Below, piece by piece: positions 1-13,152 of a stretch of DNA of 64,000 nucleotides. Below the pieces are notes generated by a model. That model was not told the DNA's origin and did not search any database. It worked only from the letters and a program-made list of their open reading frames with translations. Made by a program: the position numbers and the translations under genes. How positions within the stretch are numbered: the first letter of the stretch is position 1; each line of letters begins with the position of its first letter. This DNA comes from Mytilus edulis (taxonomy: Eukaryota > Mollusca > Bivalvia > Mytilida > Mytilidae), in contig NC_092345.1 in the NCBI RefSeq assembly GCF_963676685.1, forward strand, positions 86,121,592 through 86,185,591, read 5' to 3'.

Positions 1-61
1 TGAGTCCGGTGTATGAATGTAATGTATATATGTTTTAATGTTAAGAAAGGGGTAAACTAAC

Positions 62-192
62 CTGTGAAATTACATCTCCAGTTGTTCGTCTAGCTTTATA
101 TAAGTGTCTGTATCTGGACTGTGTGTCAGGTTCATGTTGTCGTTTCCTCACTTTCTGCAAACTAACTTTTTTGTTCTTTCTACCCACTGAAG
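62..192 (-). CDS. TMEM198: TMEM198-like protein, third coding exon (gene continues off left edge)
   Basis: Minus-strand exon of 131 nt between a TTAACAG acceptor (exon begins at 192) and a CAG|GTTAGT donor (GT at 61-60). Its phase fits the preceding exon: the A left at 1172 plus CT here makes a Thr codon. It encodes about residues 263-306, a basic hydrophilic stretch with RKNKK, RKRQ and a YRHLYKARRTTGDVISQ-type segment. That suits the cytoplasmic tail that follows the membrane domain in TMEM198 proteins. The exon ends in phase 0. Human TMEM198 is about 360 residues, so roughly 50 or more residues should lie left of the window. The donor, acceptor, phase and composition all agree, although the tail is poorly conserved in this family. 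Confidence 0.75.
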
Positions 193-1171
193 CTGTTAAT
201 AAAATAGGATAGGAATGACAACAAATAGACATCTGGTTTAATAAGGTGCAGCATATATTCTATATCTGAAAAACTAATTACTGTAAATTTATTATTGCGA
301 TTTTGTCATTTTGGAATAAAATGGGTTTTTTTATTTTTGTGATATTGAGGAAAATCCTGTTTTATTCAGATAATAAAATATCAAAATGCAAGTTTAAATT
401 CTTGTGCAACCCTGTCACATTTTTTGCAATAACAAAAACAACGCAATATTTTCTGAATTTACAGTATACATGGTATATGAAGAGTAAAAATGTATGTTGT
501 TTTTTTTAAATGTGCAGCTTATTTCAATCATTTGTCACTGTCATGTAATAATTGTTCACTTGTTTGTATAATATTAGAATATGTTTACATGTAGTATTTG
601 TCCACATCATGTTTGTGATATCTCAGCAAGAAACAAATTATTTAATTTCAAATCTAACTGATATATGTAAAAAAGAAAATCAAACCCTTGCATAGCTACA
701 TATAAATATTTATCCACAGATTCCTTGGCAAACAAAGCAACTAGGGGACATTGTTAAATTATCAGAGATTGCAGATAAAGAACAAAAACTTGTATTTGTT
801 CTTATTGACTGGTGTGCACTAATCAGACTGGTATTTATATTTCAGCATATTTACACTCAGTACAGTGGCAGATCCCTGATTTATACTACCAGTAGTCATA
901 CATTATAGATTCCTTTTAACATGTTTAATACATGCAAGTTATATTAACAAAATGTCTGTCGATTGATGGTAAAAAGACAATAATATATATATAATAAAAA
1001 AAGGTTTATGGGTTGTCATTGCTCACAAAGAAGAAATAAATTTGAAAAAAACAATAACTATCGAACTAGTCAATGATTTTTCAGGTAATAAGTTTTGTAA
1101 GGTAATCAGCATTTTAAACCCCTTATTTATCACTGCATATTAAATCTTACAACATGTGCATTTAAACTTAC
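193..1171 (-). other. Intron 2 of the TMEM198-like gene
   Basis: AT-rich intron of 979 bp with GTAAGT at 1171-1166 and AG at 194-193. I see no embedded gene; the open frame at 303-509 on the plus strand is low-complexity chance. Confidence 0.7.
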
Positions 1172-1735
1172 TATCTCTATGATCATAACCTTGTCCTGTA
1201 ATTCTCCACTGGGCCACTGTACCAACAATAAAACAAAATGGCCAACAACCCAACAACACCCAGCTGTACCAACACACATGGTCAGATAAATCACCTTTAG
1301 CTCTCTCCCATATATATATTAACATTGTAAACTTTTCTATAAAGTAGTCCAGGCAAGATATCATTAAAGCACCACCAAATATACTAGTTCCTAAAACTGT
1401 AAATGTTTTCTGGAATTTCAATGTCAACACACCAAAAAATAATCCAACTCCACATAAAATAGCAATAGGAATCCATCGTGTAGTTGGATGGTAAAATTGT
1501 TCTAAAACAACTAAAATGCACATAGCAATAGATAATCCAAACTGAAATCCTGTGAGGAATAGTCCAATATATTGCACTAACATTGTTATTATGCCAAGTA
1601 TAAGTCCAGCACCTACTGCTACTCCTATCTCTCCTCCCAGGGGTAAAATATCCTGTTCCGAAAGTATTAAATATGTAAGAACTGATATAAAAATGAATCC
1701 CGTCAGGAACATAACAGCTTTAAAAAAACGGTAAC
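1172..1735 (-). CDS. TMEM198: TMEM198-like protein, second coding exon (multipass membrane core)
   Basis: Core exon of a TMEM198-family (DUF4203-type) seven-transmembrane protein. In vertebrates TMEM198 is reported to promote LRP6 phosphorylation in Wnt signalling; that role here is inference. The exon starts after TTTTGCAG at 1735 and ends at a GTAAGT donor (1171). It encodes residues 76-262. The join with the first exon creates GYRFFKAVMFLTGF, matching the family signature G-Y-R-x-F-K-A-V-M-F-L-T-G-F. Hydrophobic helices follow: FLTGFIFISVLTYLIL, a Gly-rich VGAGLILGIITMLVQ helix, FQFGLSIAMCILVVL, IPIAILCGVGLFFGVL, FGGALMISCLDYF and a last helix near WVLLGCWPFCFIVGTVAQWR. The family's order of Gly-rich helices and the closing V-x-QWR-I/V-T motif are present. 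There is no frameshift or internal stop. The ATG at 1712-1710 is residue 83, not the real start. Confidence 0.88.
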
Positions 1736-2739
1736 CTGCAAAACAAAAAGCATAATGTTAAAACAAAACAGAAAATATTTCGATAAACATGTATTTTTCA
1801 TTTATTTTTTTGTCATTATTGTTGTTTGAAAGATCTTTGTTCATTATCCATTGAAGTCATTTTGTTTCAGATTTAGGCAAATTACCTTTTCTGCTGTTGG
1901 AAGAACTGTATGCTGTTCTCTAAATGTCTTAGTGACATATACTCTGTACATGTATACCTTGGTTTGACATAAAGAAAACTTACAATAAATATTGAAGCAA
2001 ACAAACCATATTTACATAAATGTTTATACTTTATTCCTTTTCTTACACTAATGCAAAAGTTATCAATGGAGTATATGAAGCAATCAGTTTACCAATGATA
2101 TTTTTGGGTTACTGTTTCATTGAGGTTTACAAAGGCTAATTTGAACTTTTTATATCATTCATGGTAAAAAAATTAATAAAATGATCATTTGATTAAAAAA
2201 AAAGGGGGAGGGGAGACAATGTGACCTTAATTTTCATCTATCATGATTTATTAATAATGAAGAGCTTGAAGATATCCTAAAGTGAATGTATATCTGCAAT
2301 GCCATTGGTGAAATCTAAATTGTAAGCATCCTGATGTGATGGTGTTGTTGGGTTGCTGTCTCATTGACATTAATCCTGTATTGCCTTTGGGTATTCATAT
2401 CAATATTTGAAGGCAAACCAATCATATTTACACTTAGCCAGAGTTACAAGTGGAGTATTATTCTAAGATACTATTATTCTAGTATTGCTGTCACATTCAG
2501 ATTTACCCTTGCTACAATTAATTCTTTTTATTTGTACTTAAGTAAATAATACTGTTCTCTAGATTGATTTCTCAATGAAATACTATTTGTGGAACGCAGT
2601 TTGTCTTCTATTTAGCACATAAAATTACCTTATTTTAGAAAAATTTGTCTGTGAATTCCTTAGATTTTATTTTCTGATGAGCAATTTTATCCCTGATAAC
2701 ATTCTATTTGAACCTCTTGTAACATAGTATCATACTAAC
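1736..2739 (-). other. Intron 1 of the TMEM198-like gene
   Basis: Intron of 1,004 bp bounded by GTTAGT (2739 downwards) and TTTTGCAG (ending at 1736). AT-rich, with an A8-G5 tract near 2195. No other feature seen. Confidence 0.75.
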
Positions 2740-2962
2740 CAAAGAATGTGTATATTATGCCAAAAATAAAACTCATGGCACAGATTATCGCAAGTGCTAC
2801 ATCATAATCCGTATCGATGTGGTCACATGACTTAAGTGTGTGTGTTACAGGCTTCGGTGTTGAGGGAATTATAACAGTAGAATTCTCCTCTGGATCCCCA
2901 TCAATGTATATTGTTGGTGTGGAGGACTGTAACAACCTTCGTAAGAGAATTCTTCCATCCAT
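2740..2962 (-). CDS. TMEM198: TMEM198-like protein, first coding exon
   Basis: Starts at ATG 2962-2960 and encodes 74 residues plus the first base of Gly75; donor G|GTTAGT with GT at 2739-2738. The N-terminus is hydrophilic and has one N-glycosylation sequon, NST at residues 27-29. Then DYDVALAIICAMSFIFGIIY begins transmembrane helix 1, ending in TFFG. Family members begin the membrane domain with the same D-Y-D-V-x-L-A-x-x-C-A pattern. This ATG was chosen because the frame upstream lacks another one and because a splice acceptor for a 5' UTR exon lies only 49 nt upstream (see 2963-3011). The protein has no cleavable signal peptide; helix 1 probably acts as the signal anchor. Confidence 0.85.
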
Positions 2963-3011
2963 TGTAATAAAATCTCCCTAGGGTTTAATACTAGTTCTAG
3001 AAGCTGATCAT
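2963..3011 (-). other. 5' UTR part of the first coding exon of the TMEM198-like gene
   Basis: A pyrimidine-poor but usable acceptor (TTAATTACAG, AG at 3013-3012) precedes this stretch, so the transcript probably has at least one further untranslated exon upstream. The stretch holds a five-codon upstream frame (ATG at 3011, TAG 12 nt later) that could mildly reduce translation. Candidate upstream donors lie at 12401 and 21693, both far away and unproven. Confidence 0.45.
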
Positions 3012-6000
3012 CTGTAATTAATAAATCAGTAAATATAAAAGGTTTGAAACATAATAAAGAGGTATATTATCCAAGACACATCTAATTCAATAAGTCCACA
3101 CAAAATGGACTATTGCTGGCAAAGTCATGATGAATTCAAAATACCACTAAATTCAAGTGACCATGAGATTCAACAATTCAGGCCAGACTTAAATTTGTAT
3201 ATCATGCTGATTATATCTATAAATAGAAGAGTGTTTTGTTTACCGACAATGTTGATTTCCTTGTTCTGGGTTTTTTGTTGTAATATATCCTTGCTTTGTT
3301 TGATAATTGATCAATCTATTGTTGACAAAATAATCAGACAAATAGGCCATCAATGTGTGTCAGTTCAGGTGAACATAAATAATTTAAATAAAATTTCAGT
3401 TAGAAAATTTCCTAATAAATATATATCTGTTGAAACAAATTTAATATAGATCTGATAAAATACTTTTCCAATTTAAACAAAATAATATGGAATGGCTAGG
3501 ATGATATGAAATATATTCCTACCACTAGGCTGATATAAATCTACTACAAGTACTTACTTCAACCACTTCTAACTTAATAATCCAATGATCAACTAATATG
3601 AATGTACATACATTAAATAGCAATGAACACCAATATCTACTCTAGTAGTATGCAATCACATGATCAGAATAATCAATCCAGAAAATTTCCTCTTAAGCTA
3701 TTTGATAATCATTCAATATTCTCCTTACTAAATTTGTGTGTAATTGAATCAGAACTAAAACCTCTCCAGAAAGAAAATCTCATTTTCAATTTCCAGTGCT
3801 AAACAATTATCATGTTCAATCCTCTAAATGTATATTTTTTCAGTTAATGTTAAATGTTTCCCCTCCTACTGAAACTGTTCTGGTTAATCAGATCAGTTGG
3901 AGTAATTACAATGAAGTCAGCAAGGTTTTATTAAATTATCACATTTTATCATTATGACTGACACAAACAATCCTCTATGAAATTTCAGCTTACTGTTCAA
4001 CTGCAATCCATAAGTTATCAATAATTTATATATCAGTGCAAATCTGTCCAGTTCAACATTGTAAACCAAATGTCAAATTTCTGACAAGTTACATAATCGT
4101 CTGTTTCATATAAAATAGATTTCTGGGTAATTATCTATTGACAGGTTTGATTCAATATTATGAAACAAGTTGATGAATCGCCAGTAACAACAGTAAATAA
4201 CTAATATAATCTCCAGAATTCTGTTTACTATAAACAATCTGCATTTACTGCTAAATTGACATTTCTTTAAATGAGTGCAAAAAAATGATCAAATGGTTAA
4301 AGCAAGAATGCTTACATTAACTTACAGTAAGAAACATTCATTTAAATAAAGAATAATCTTCTTTAAACCATAAAAAATGTTTCAGTTTAACAAACAAATA
4401 TTTGGAAATAAACAAACCCAGATATATCTTCATTTTCCTTCTCAATTTTCTTATCTTTTTAATAGCATTGTTTCATGTTTATAATCAGAAAATGTTAAAC
4501 AAAAGACCATTACAGGGAGCCAGAGAATATTATAACTGTATGTCCAACTGTACAAATAACATACCATGCCAACAATGAATGAACATCCCTACTGATTTTT
4601 AAGGTCAGAGGTCAGATTTCATGCAGAAGAAAGGGTCCAGAAAAAAAATAAACAACTTTGCATAGTCTAATTACACTGATAAACAAGCTTAGTTCAAAAT
4701 ATCATCATGGGAGACCTCTTATAATCTCCTCAGATTGATTTTACAGGTGCATTCGACTCTGATCTTATTTGAATAAGGATCAAGCTTCTCCACTAACATG
4801 ACTAAAGATAAACTGGTTGTTATGATAATTAGCCATGAAAAATGCTGACAGTGGTATTAAGCACCAACAAGGAATCAATCAATAAAAGGCAAGCTCTTGT
4901 TCTTTTTTCTTGCATCTATGAACTCGGAAATCAAATTGGTTTTTTTTCATTTCATACTCCTGTTACCCATATGCTCCAATCCTGCATATAATCCTGATTT
5001 TAACATATGGTTGATTTTGGCCCATAACTAGCCAACAATACTTTTTTCAAATCTCTGTTTACTTTAATCCTAAATGCACCCATAGTTAAACCAGAAACAT
5101 GAGGAGGTATTATTTGATCAGGTCAAGTCAGTTTTGTCAGAAATCTGTAAAATTGACTCATTTTGTTTGACCTGCCAACATTGTTTCCTCGAGAAAAAAC
5201 AATGATGTCAACTATGCTGCCAGTCAACATGGAATGGCAGCTGTATTTGGTTTTATTTGAATGACACACTATTATGATTATAAATAATCTGAAAATAGAC
5301 TTAGGCCTGATTTCCCTGAATTATCTTTGGAGAATGAGTTGGGTTTTTTATAAACAAAGGTGCAGATCAATAACAAAGAAATCAGTAAAATATTTTACAT
5401 TATACATCCAACTTCGCAATCTGTCTTACTGGATCAAAAATCTGTTTGTAACCTCAAGATAAATATGTATTATTTAAAATGGTATAAAGTTTCAAGGTCT
5501 AATTCTCTATGCCAACTTCGAACAATTTCCTTTGCCAGTTTCCATTTAGTAACATTAAGGAAATGATAAAATCCAAAATGGGATCCAGAATACACTAAAT
5601 TAAGCATTGAACAGGTGATTGACTTTGATAGGTACATATAATTACTACTTATATGTTCTAATTTCTCTGTAATTACTAAGATGTCTGATACAGATTATAA
5701 ACCTGCAGGCTATTTCTATCAGGTGTTTGAGATTGAGTAATACAAGATTGATAGCTACATAATTAATTCCTTACCCTCAAGAAATTTTTCCAATTTAAAT
5801 CAAACTTTGATTGAAATGTTGTCAAACAATCCAAATAAAACTTGCTATAAATTAGAATAAAGAATATTTGAATGTCTTTGTTTACGTTTGGAATTTGACA
5901 TATTGTTCAGATATGTAACATTACAACTTTGCTTGTACAGTTATTTTCATTTTGTATTTATACGAACATCCAAGACAAAATGAATTAAAGATAAAATTCA

Positions 6001-9000
6001 CTCTTTGCATAGACTTTTATAATGTCATGAACTTTTAATACAGAACTTACCCAAAACTTTACTTGTAATCCATAAACAATATTACACTAAATTACAGAGT
6101 AGTGACCCAACTCATTACAACCATGAACAGTTGAAATTTTTTCTCCTCCTTTTTTCAAATTATTTTGTAATAAAAAATCACCCCAGTCACTTAGCAATGA
6201 TTTTCTAATTCCGTTATTCATTCAAAGTATTAATTCAAACTACTTTACATGTAATTGCCATTACTGAAGTGCAATTACATGTTTTCACTAAAACTATTAA
6301 ATCTGATAATAAAAACTAGACAATCTTTTAATTGATCTTAAAAGGTGGTTATCAATTCTAAAATAAAACAGCTTTTCTCTTTAAAATCTGTTTTACACCA
6401 CAAACAATTTAGTTATACTGAAAACCTTCAGGTTATAAAGAATTGTAATTATTACATGTGAAAAATAACTAGAGGGATATATACCATAGTATATAGTTAC
6501 CATAAAACTGATATATATAGCAACAGGTGGTTGATCTTTGTAAACCTGCAGTGCAAGTTACTAAACAGGGGAGATAATTCATGTTGCAGTAACAGAATAT
6601 GACAACAATGGTTCAGATTATTTTGTCTTCAGTTATTTTTAAAATATTATTACCAATCTTATATATACATCTGAAGATTGTATCTGGTATTAAGAACAAT
6701 TTGTCTTCAACAAAAGCAGGAAACTTATCAAAATAACTACTGTATACAAACAAAGACATAAGTTTATAAATCACCAGCAATTTGTTTTCTTCAAAAGAAT
6801 TAGGGAGGATCAAACTAAACACCACAAACTACTTTATAAACTACAAGTGTATAACATGGCAATCCGTTTCACTTGACAGATCTAAACAACAAAACCTTTT
6901 GTTTAATTACATACAAATTAACCCAATTATGTTCAAAAGAAAGGCCATTAAATTGTAAAAACTCTTTGTTATAAAGATGACATAATCAAGTAAATTGAAA
7001 TTATTCACTTTCTTAAAACATCTGCACAAAATCTGTGCATGAACAAGATTGAACCAGTAATCCTGGAAGATAATAAATTTACCGCTGACATAAGATTTGC
7101 CAGAGTAATATTACAAATTATTTATGTTATGTCTAATAAATTCATTGCATTCTAAGTTTAAAATTAAAGAAATAGAAATGAATATGTTGTATGTTGTCCA
7201 GAAATAGAAATGTAGTTTTCTTTTTTGTTGTTTATGTACAATGTATAATGATTCATACTTACTACATGAAATTACTCATCTGTTATCAAAGTACACTAAT
7301 TAATATTCAAAACTGTATTCATTAAAAATATTGATGAAAAACACTTATGAACTAAACTAAAAAGTTTAAAAAAGTGAATAAAGAAATGACTTACTCTGAC
7401 ATGACTAGTTACATTAGGCTGACTCATCATTAAACTTCATAACAAAGGAAATGTAAACATTCTACCATATCATACTAATCAACAATACTATCATGTATGG
7501 TCAGCTCATTCTGAGACCATAGACACATGGGTGCCAACCTTATAACATCATGGAGTTTAAAACACCAACTGATCAAGATTAAAACCAAACTTAATCACTG
7601 TTTTGTAATCTTGATTTTGATAAGAGATCAAAGGAAACACACTTTAGCAATATATCAGTACTTATAACTGCCCAGGTGTGAAGTTTTCAGTGTTTGTTTA
7701 TGAACTTTACTGCCCTAAATAAATATAGACCAATCATGTATACATTTGACAGATATATAAACTGTTAGTTTGTTTTTAAATCAAAGTCTTAACCATTTTA
7801 CATTTTTAGTACATGTCAAATTTCAAGACCATAGATTTAGTAACATGGATCTCCTACTTTAAATTCCATTTGAGTAAGAGATCTGCAATCTTACTCGGCT
7901 ACTATCTCGTTTATTGCAGATGAAATCTCCGAAATTGAATCCATGAACAATCTTTCATATCAATTTTTCTAATTTTTTTCCAAATGTTTAGAATGATGTA
8001 AAGATAACATTATTCCAGAGCCTATATTTACTAGATATAGATAGAGAAAGGCAAACACATGATTCCTTGCAGTTAGGGTTTTTATCTGAGTTACCACTGA
8101 CAAATTGCCATGAATAACGCAAAAGCAGTACCTCATGTTCAGTTAGATTTTCTAAGGATATTGTACATTTTTAGGCTTTAACTTTTGGCCCTGTAAATCA
8201 TCAAAATTGTGAAAGCTTGATTGATGAAAACATATATTCGGCAAGTTTTAATAGTAAAATTTGACGTTGACACCATATTGCGAGATTAACCAGTTTCAGC
8301 CCAAAATGGCTAATATCAAGAACATTTAGACCAAATCTGTATAGAGTACATGCACTATCAAAAATAATTTTTATAAGCAATGGTAGAAACACACAATGCC
8401 CTTCTTAGAAAGGGTTTTGCTCTTTATTTTTCTAAACGCATTTAAGTCAATGGTCATATTTACTTATTGCCTTTCCATGGTTGTATTTTTAAAGGATAGC
8501 AAATTTTATATGAGTAGTATTATATTGAAGTGTATACAATGTATTATGGTTCACATTTTAATTCTGTTAAAAATTTGAGAAAAATTAAACAACTTTTTTT
8601 TGGAGATAATTTTTACCTCAAATTGTAGCTTTTTCTTTTGTTAGTGATAACAGTTTTGTCTTCTGTAAAGCTATTTTTTGTGATTTTCTATTGGTTGTTT
8701 AAGTGTAATTGTTTTGATTTTTTTTGGCGCTGTCTATTTTTTCTTTTATTCATGTTCTTGACTCCAAAGCTTTTAACTGAATAGACATGAAAATATATGT
8801 CTCTTTAAAATAAAAAGTCAATAAAGTGCATGAACCCTGACTACATAGTATTTTTTACACTATATACACTATATAAAAATAAACTACATCAATCATGCAT
8901 AATATGTATTATGTCTTAATGCTCAATTTTCAATTCATTACATTATCAGAACAAAACACCTGAAAGATTATGTTAATAAAATCAATGTTTTTTTTACTAA

Positions 9001-9048
9001 AAACACAGGTGCTGGGCAACATCTTATTTTTTCTAACATAATCCTTCT
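3012..9048. other. AT-rich non-coding stretch, nothing recognised
   Basis: About 6 kb of AT-rich DNA. The longest open frame (3105-3449, plus strand) has no recognisable domain and unremarkable codon use. No RNA gene, tandem array or transposon end was recognised. It could be the first intron of the TMEM198-like gene if its 5' exon is far upstream. Confidence 0.5.
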
Positions 9049-9057
9049 CCTGTACAT

Positions 9058-9168
9058 CAATCTTATTAAAATAAGTTCTCATCACTTGCTCCTTGATTTT
9101 TTATATGTCGCTGTGTGGCATATAAAAAATCGAGGAACAACTGATGAGAACTTATTTTAATAAGATTG
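9058..9168. mobile_element. 111-bp MITE with perfect terminal inverted repeats and 9-bp TSD
   Basis: The ends are a perfect 27-bp inverted repeat beginning CAATCTTATTAAAATAAG (9058-9084 against 9142-9168). With mismatches the stem continues almost to the centre (GATTTTTTATATG / CATATAAAAAATC). The nine bases CCTGTACAT flank it on both sides (9049-9057 and 9169-9177), a clear target-site duplication. No coding capacity. A 9-bp duplication suggests Mutator-like mobilisation, but the family was not identified. Confidence 0.85.
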
Positions 9169-9177
9169 CCTGTACAT

Positions 9178-10125
9178 TGACTTATGTTAAACACAGTTTA
9201 TATGTGCATGCCTCTCAATTCTTTTTCAGAATGTGAGGTATAAGGATCACATAAGACTATAGCATCCTAGCCTTGGCCTACTCCAAACCTATTCTTATGT
9301 ATATTCTAACCTTAACCTTTATCAAAACCTACTACTAGCACTTATCCTCTCCTAACCTGAATGATATTACCATATAAGAATGAAGGTCTTTATAAAAACA
9401 TTTTGCCTCTGTGAAGTTTTTCTTCATTTTTATTAAATGGATAACCCATCACTTTTTATATGAATGCAAACTTCAGATACATATAACCTGACCTGTTACC
9501 TTCCATTATTATTCTGCATTGTCTACTAATCCCTCTTATTCAATATGTTACAACTGAATAATAAAGACAACTTACATTGAGTAAAGCCTTCACACTAATA
9601 TAATCCAAGGTTATAAACAGAATTTATAGAAAAAATCCAATAAACAGAAATATTTGATATTTTGATCTGATTTGCCCATTTCTGACTACTGTTCTATATA
9701 CTGATGATTATGATACATTGTATATATATCCACTAAGCTATTAAAGAACATATACATATAGCCAGATATAGTTATTCATGATTTATTTGCTCTACTAGCA
9801 GTGGAAAACGATCAATGTATTATATAGTAACCAGTTCAATAACTATTCCCTGTTCTATTCAATAGAAAGACTAATCAAATATATTCTGATTAACTACTGG
9901 ATTCATCATGCTTATATGAATTGTGTACAAGAAAAGGTCACTGACCTGGTTTAGTACATCTAATGATAAAAAGGTCTACATCTAATTCATTACAAAATCA
10001 TTAGCATTTAATTGTTGACATTTATGTTTCAACCAATTCATAACAAATCATACAGAAAACCTATGACCAGTCAACCTTGAGCATCACTTCAAAATTTCAA
10101 ATTTAACAGTATGCATGATATAGTA
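9178..10125. other. AT-rich non-coding stretch
   Basis: No open frame of note and no repeat recognised. Confidence 0.45.
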
Positions 10126-10974
10126 TCTAAATACTAAAATAACGAGGTCCAATTTATCAGCCGTCATGGGGTAAAAATGACAAATCATAGAATTCAACTT
10201 TATATATTATAGTTAATACAGGACAATGGTGTAGATTAAAAATTACACCACTCCAGACCCTTTAGTTTTCCACATAGTTGATATTGCCAATAATTAAGAA
10301 GTTCCGGGTTGAATCCGATACCGATACCAATATTATATTCCCCTGTTACCTATTACCTTATCTGTACGTTCCGCATCTGACATGCACACCACCAAACGGT
10401 GTATTTAGGATTTGCTATATACACGGGTCATTATCACAGGGTTGAAACTTCAATCATTGTCAAATAGTTCCCGATACCAATAGTATATTCCTGTTACCTA
10501 TTACCTATCTGTTCGCTCCACATCTGAGAGGCGCACCACCAAATGGTGTATTTAAGATTTTGCTATATATATACACGGGTCATAATCACAGGGTTGACAC
10601 TACTAAATTCAATCCTTGTCCAATTGTTTCCTATTGTAGTATTTTAATCAGTAAGACTTTCTAAGATAACAATACGAATACTAAATATCTGGACTTAAAA
10701 TAAGGCATATATGTTCAGTTTTCAATTTGTTAGCGGGCATGACGTGAAACAGCGAATCATAGAATTCAACTTTATTTATAACTAATATAGGACAATATTT
10801 ATAATTTCCAGGTCGACGGGTTCAAACAGAAAGATTTGAAAGCAGAGACAAAACTGTCTATCTTATAATCGGCATGACTTTATCAGATGACAATACCAAT
10901 ACTAAAATAAGGCTTACGCATAGTTATATACTTTAATTCAGTCATGGACCCGCGATATCACGGGTGTTTTCTAC
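10126..10974 (+). mobile_element. Non-autonomous Helitron-like element, copy 1
   Basis: Homologous to 31927-32643. It begins A|TC (TCTAAATACTAAAATAACG) and ends with a hairpin ACCCG...CGGGT (10948-10952 / 10961-10965), about 5 nt before CTAC at 10971-10974, a mutated form of the CTRR terminus. A segment of about 150 bp with a GTTACCTATTACC motif is present twice in tandem (about 10318-10470 and 10471-10620) but once in copy 2. No Rep/helicase coding sequence. Orientation follows the 3' hairpin. Confidence 0.65.
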
Positions 10975-12401
10975 TGTTTTATAACCAAAAAGCAAAGTAA
11001 TTTATGCTCAAATAGTAGCCATTTCTCTAAAAGGCTCTCAAGAATTCCTAATACCCATCTGGTAATGGTTGCCACATATGCATGAAATTTCGTGCTACAA
11101 ACTTCAAAATTATACAATAGGAAATATTTAAACAAATCATTTAGATTTTAAATCTCACAGATAATTCTATTTAGAAAAATATAAAAACTCACAATGAATG
11201 TGGTAGACAGATATTCCTTGATTAGTACATTAGTACTAAAACTTTCATTACACAGAGATTAATATCAATTAAACTATTATCTCCTGCTTGAAATAACATT
11301 TGTATGAAGTACTAATGACCAGCTATAAATCCATTTCTCCCAGAAAGTCGGAAGTCTGTTTATTTTTTTAAAAACAATAGCGTCACTGGAGTGTGTTATA
11401 CAGAACAATCCTTATAATCATGACAGGATCAAGCCTACACACTAATGTTACATAATATAATAAATGGATCCACTATCATACCAACTCAAACATTTTAAAT
11501 TTAAATTTAAATAATGTGTTTTATAGACATTTAAGGCTAACATGGGGAATTCTATTGCAAATTAAAATGAAAACATTAATTGTATGCCCCTTTTTTAAGA
11601 CTGATAAATAAAGTGAAACTGAAAGAGTTGGGCAAGGATTAACACACTTGACCGCTCCCATTTTATAAATTAAAACAAAAATATTATTGTATTTGGGATA
11701 GCTCAGCATTCTCTGTTTCACAGTGAAGTGAGAGAACAGAAATTATTTTTGGGAGGTACAAACAGAAGGTCAGATGTACCACATACACAGATAAACTTAA
11801 TGCCCTCCACCCTAACACCTGTCTTCATTCTTCATTTATTTACATCAGTAATAGTGGTTTATGACCCTACCAAATTGTGTGCCGGTATGAAGTTAGGCTT
11901 TCTGGACCATGTTTTTCATTACTGTTTGTAGGTCCATTTTTTTTTTACAGTATAGTTATGTGACAGTGGGGTCTGTTGTACTAATAATATTTCTGATGAT
12001 TCTAGTAATTATCCTTTAAATAAAGCAAAATCAGCAGATCTTAGAATTTTGATAATAAAGAAGAACATAAGATGAGAAAATATTCTAATTTGTTTTTCTC
12101 TGTATAGAAAAACTGCAATGCAACAGGATACCGTGTCATAAGTCAGGCAGTCTAAATATAAAACCAGACAGGGTGTTTATACTAGGGTTTACAAAAATGT
12201 TTCTACAAATGTATAGGTTTGTAGAATATTATCCATCTAATCAGGAATTGCAATGATATATCAAAAACAAAAAGTCTAAATATGAAAAGTTCCTTTTGCC
12301 TGTTAAGACTTTATACTATTTTCACCAGACAAGGTAGACATGCCAAATAATAATGCCATGGGGGTAAGGTTATAGAATGATAACTGGTTTAACCAACTCA
12401 C
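10975..12401. other. Non-coding stretch, nothing recognised
   Basis: AT-rich; the short frames at 11521-11721 (minus) and 11728-11931 (plus) have no recognisable domain. A short ATTTAAATTTAAAT palindrome lies at about 11497. Confidence 0.4.
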
Positions 12402-12490
12402 CTGTGTTGTGTCTGGATATAGTTCCTTCAGTTCAAACCTCACATTAATTAATTAAAATAACTAAATCCAGGTGAAACATTAACTTCATT
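12402..12490 (-). other. Possible untranslated 5' exon (donor only)
   Basis: On the minus strand an ideal splice donor ACACAG|GTGAGT occurs, with GT at 12401-12400. It is preceded by a less AT-rich transcribable stretch. No acceptor or long frame is seen, so if real it would be a first, untranslated exon, perhaps of the TMEM198-like gene 9.4 kb downstream. The upstream boundary is arbitrary. A consensus donor alone arises by chance often enough that this is weak. Confidence 0.2.
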
Positions 12491-12974
12491 CATTCATAAA
12501 ATCCTATCCACTAGAAGATCAACTTTAATCGATGACTGTTGTCATTCTACGTGTAAACAAACATAGGTAAAGCCTATTGATATTACCATAATAATACAAG
12601 TCGAACGTCAACAGACTTCTAACACCTACAATTGTGTGTGATATTTAAATTTAATTGGTTATAAATCGGGTGTATTATATATTAAAAATTTGTAATGTAA
12701 TCCACTCCTTTCCTTTTTTAAAAGCGTAGAAGTCAATAACCCGTCATGATAAATAAAATATGAATTTCAAATACCTATTTCAAAAGTGACATTCAATGAT
12801 TTTTAAAAACAAATTCCTATTACCACACAAATATCAAGCCTGAAAAATGACTTTCATATAGTTACTCCTGTATCATTAAGAAACTTGTAATAAGCACTGA
12901 ACTCTAGCTGTAGGAATTGATAGTTTTCAGCATGTACTGAGATATTTTTGCTAGCCAATGACAAAGTTATGATC

Positions 12975-13152
12975 TGGTCGCCTCCTGGTAACCATGAAAC
13001 AAGATTGTAACCCTTAGGGTTAACCAGAGGCAGACTTGGGGGGGGGTTTTTGGTTGCTTATATAGGGAATCACTGAAGCGTGACTGGAGCGGGCCCCCTC
13101 TTAGGTCAGTCAGTGGGCCCCCACTTATGAAAATTTCTGGATCCGCCACTGT
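12975..13152 (-). mobile_element. Truncated DNA-transposon fragment ending CAGTGGCGGATCC
   Basis: Read on the minus strand, 13152 begins CAGTGGCGGATCCAGAAA, a terminus familiar from animal cut-and-paste transposons (recalled, not searched). A GC-richer segment with a G8 run follows. The opposite terminus is absent, so the copy is truncated. The 60-codon frame in it is not a gene. Confidence 0.5.

Noticed and set aside
3105-3449. 114-codon plus-strand frame
   Set aside because: No domain, no splice or promoter context, composition typical of AT-rich intergenic DNA.
12975-13149. 60-codon minus-strand frame starting MADPEIFISGG
   Set aside because: Reads the terminal repeat of a transposon fragment; a known type of spurious prediction.
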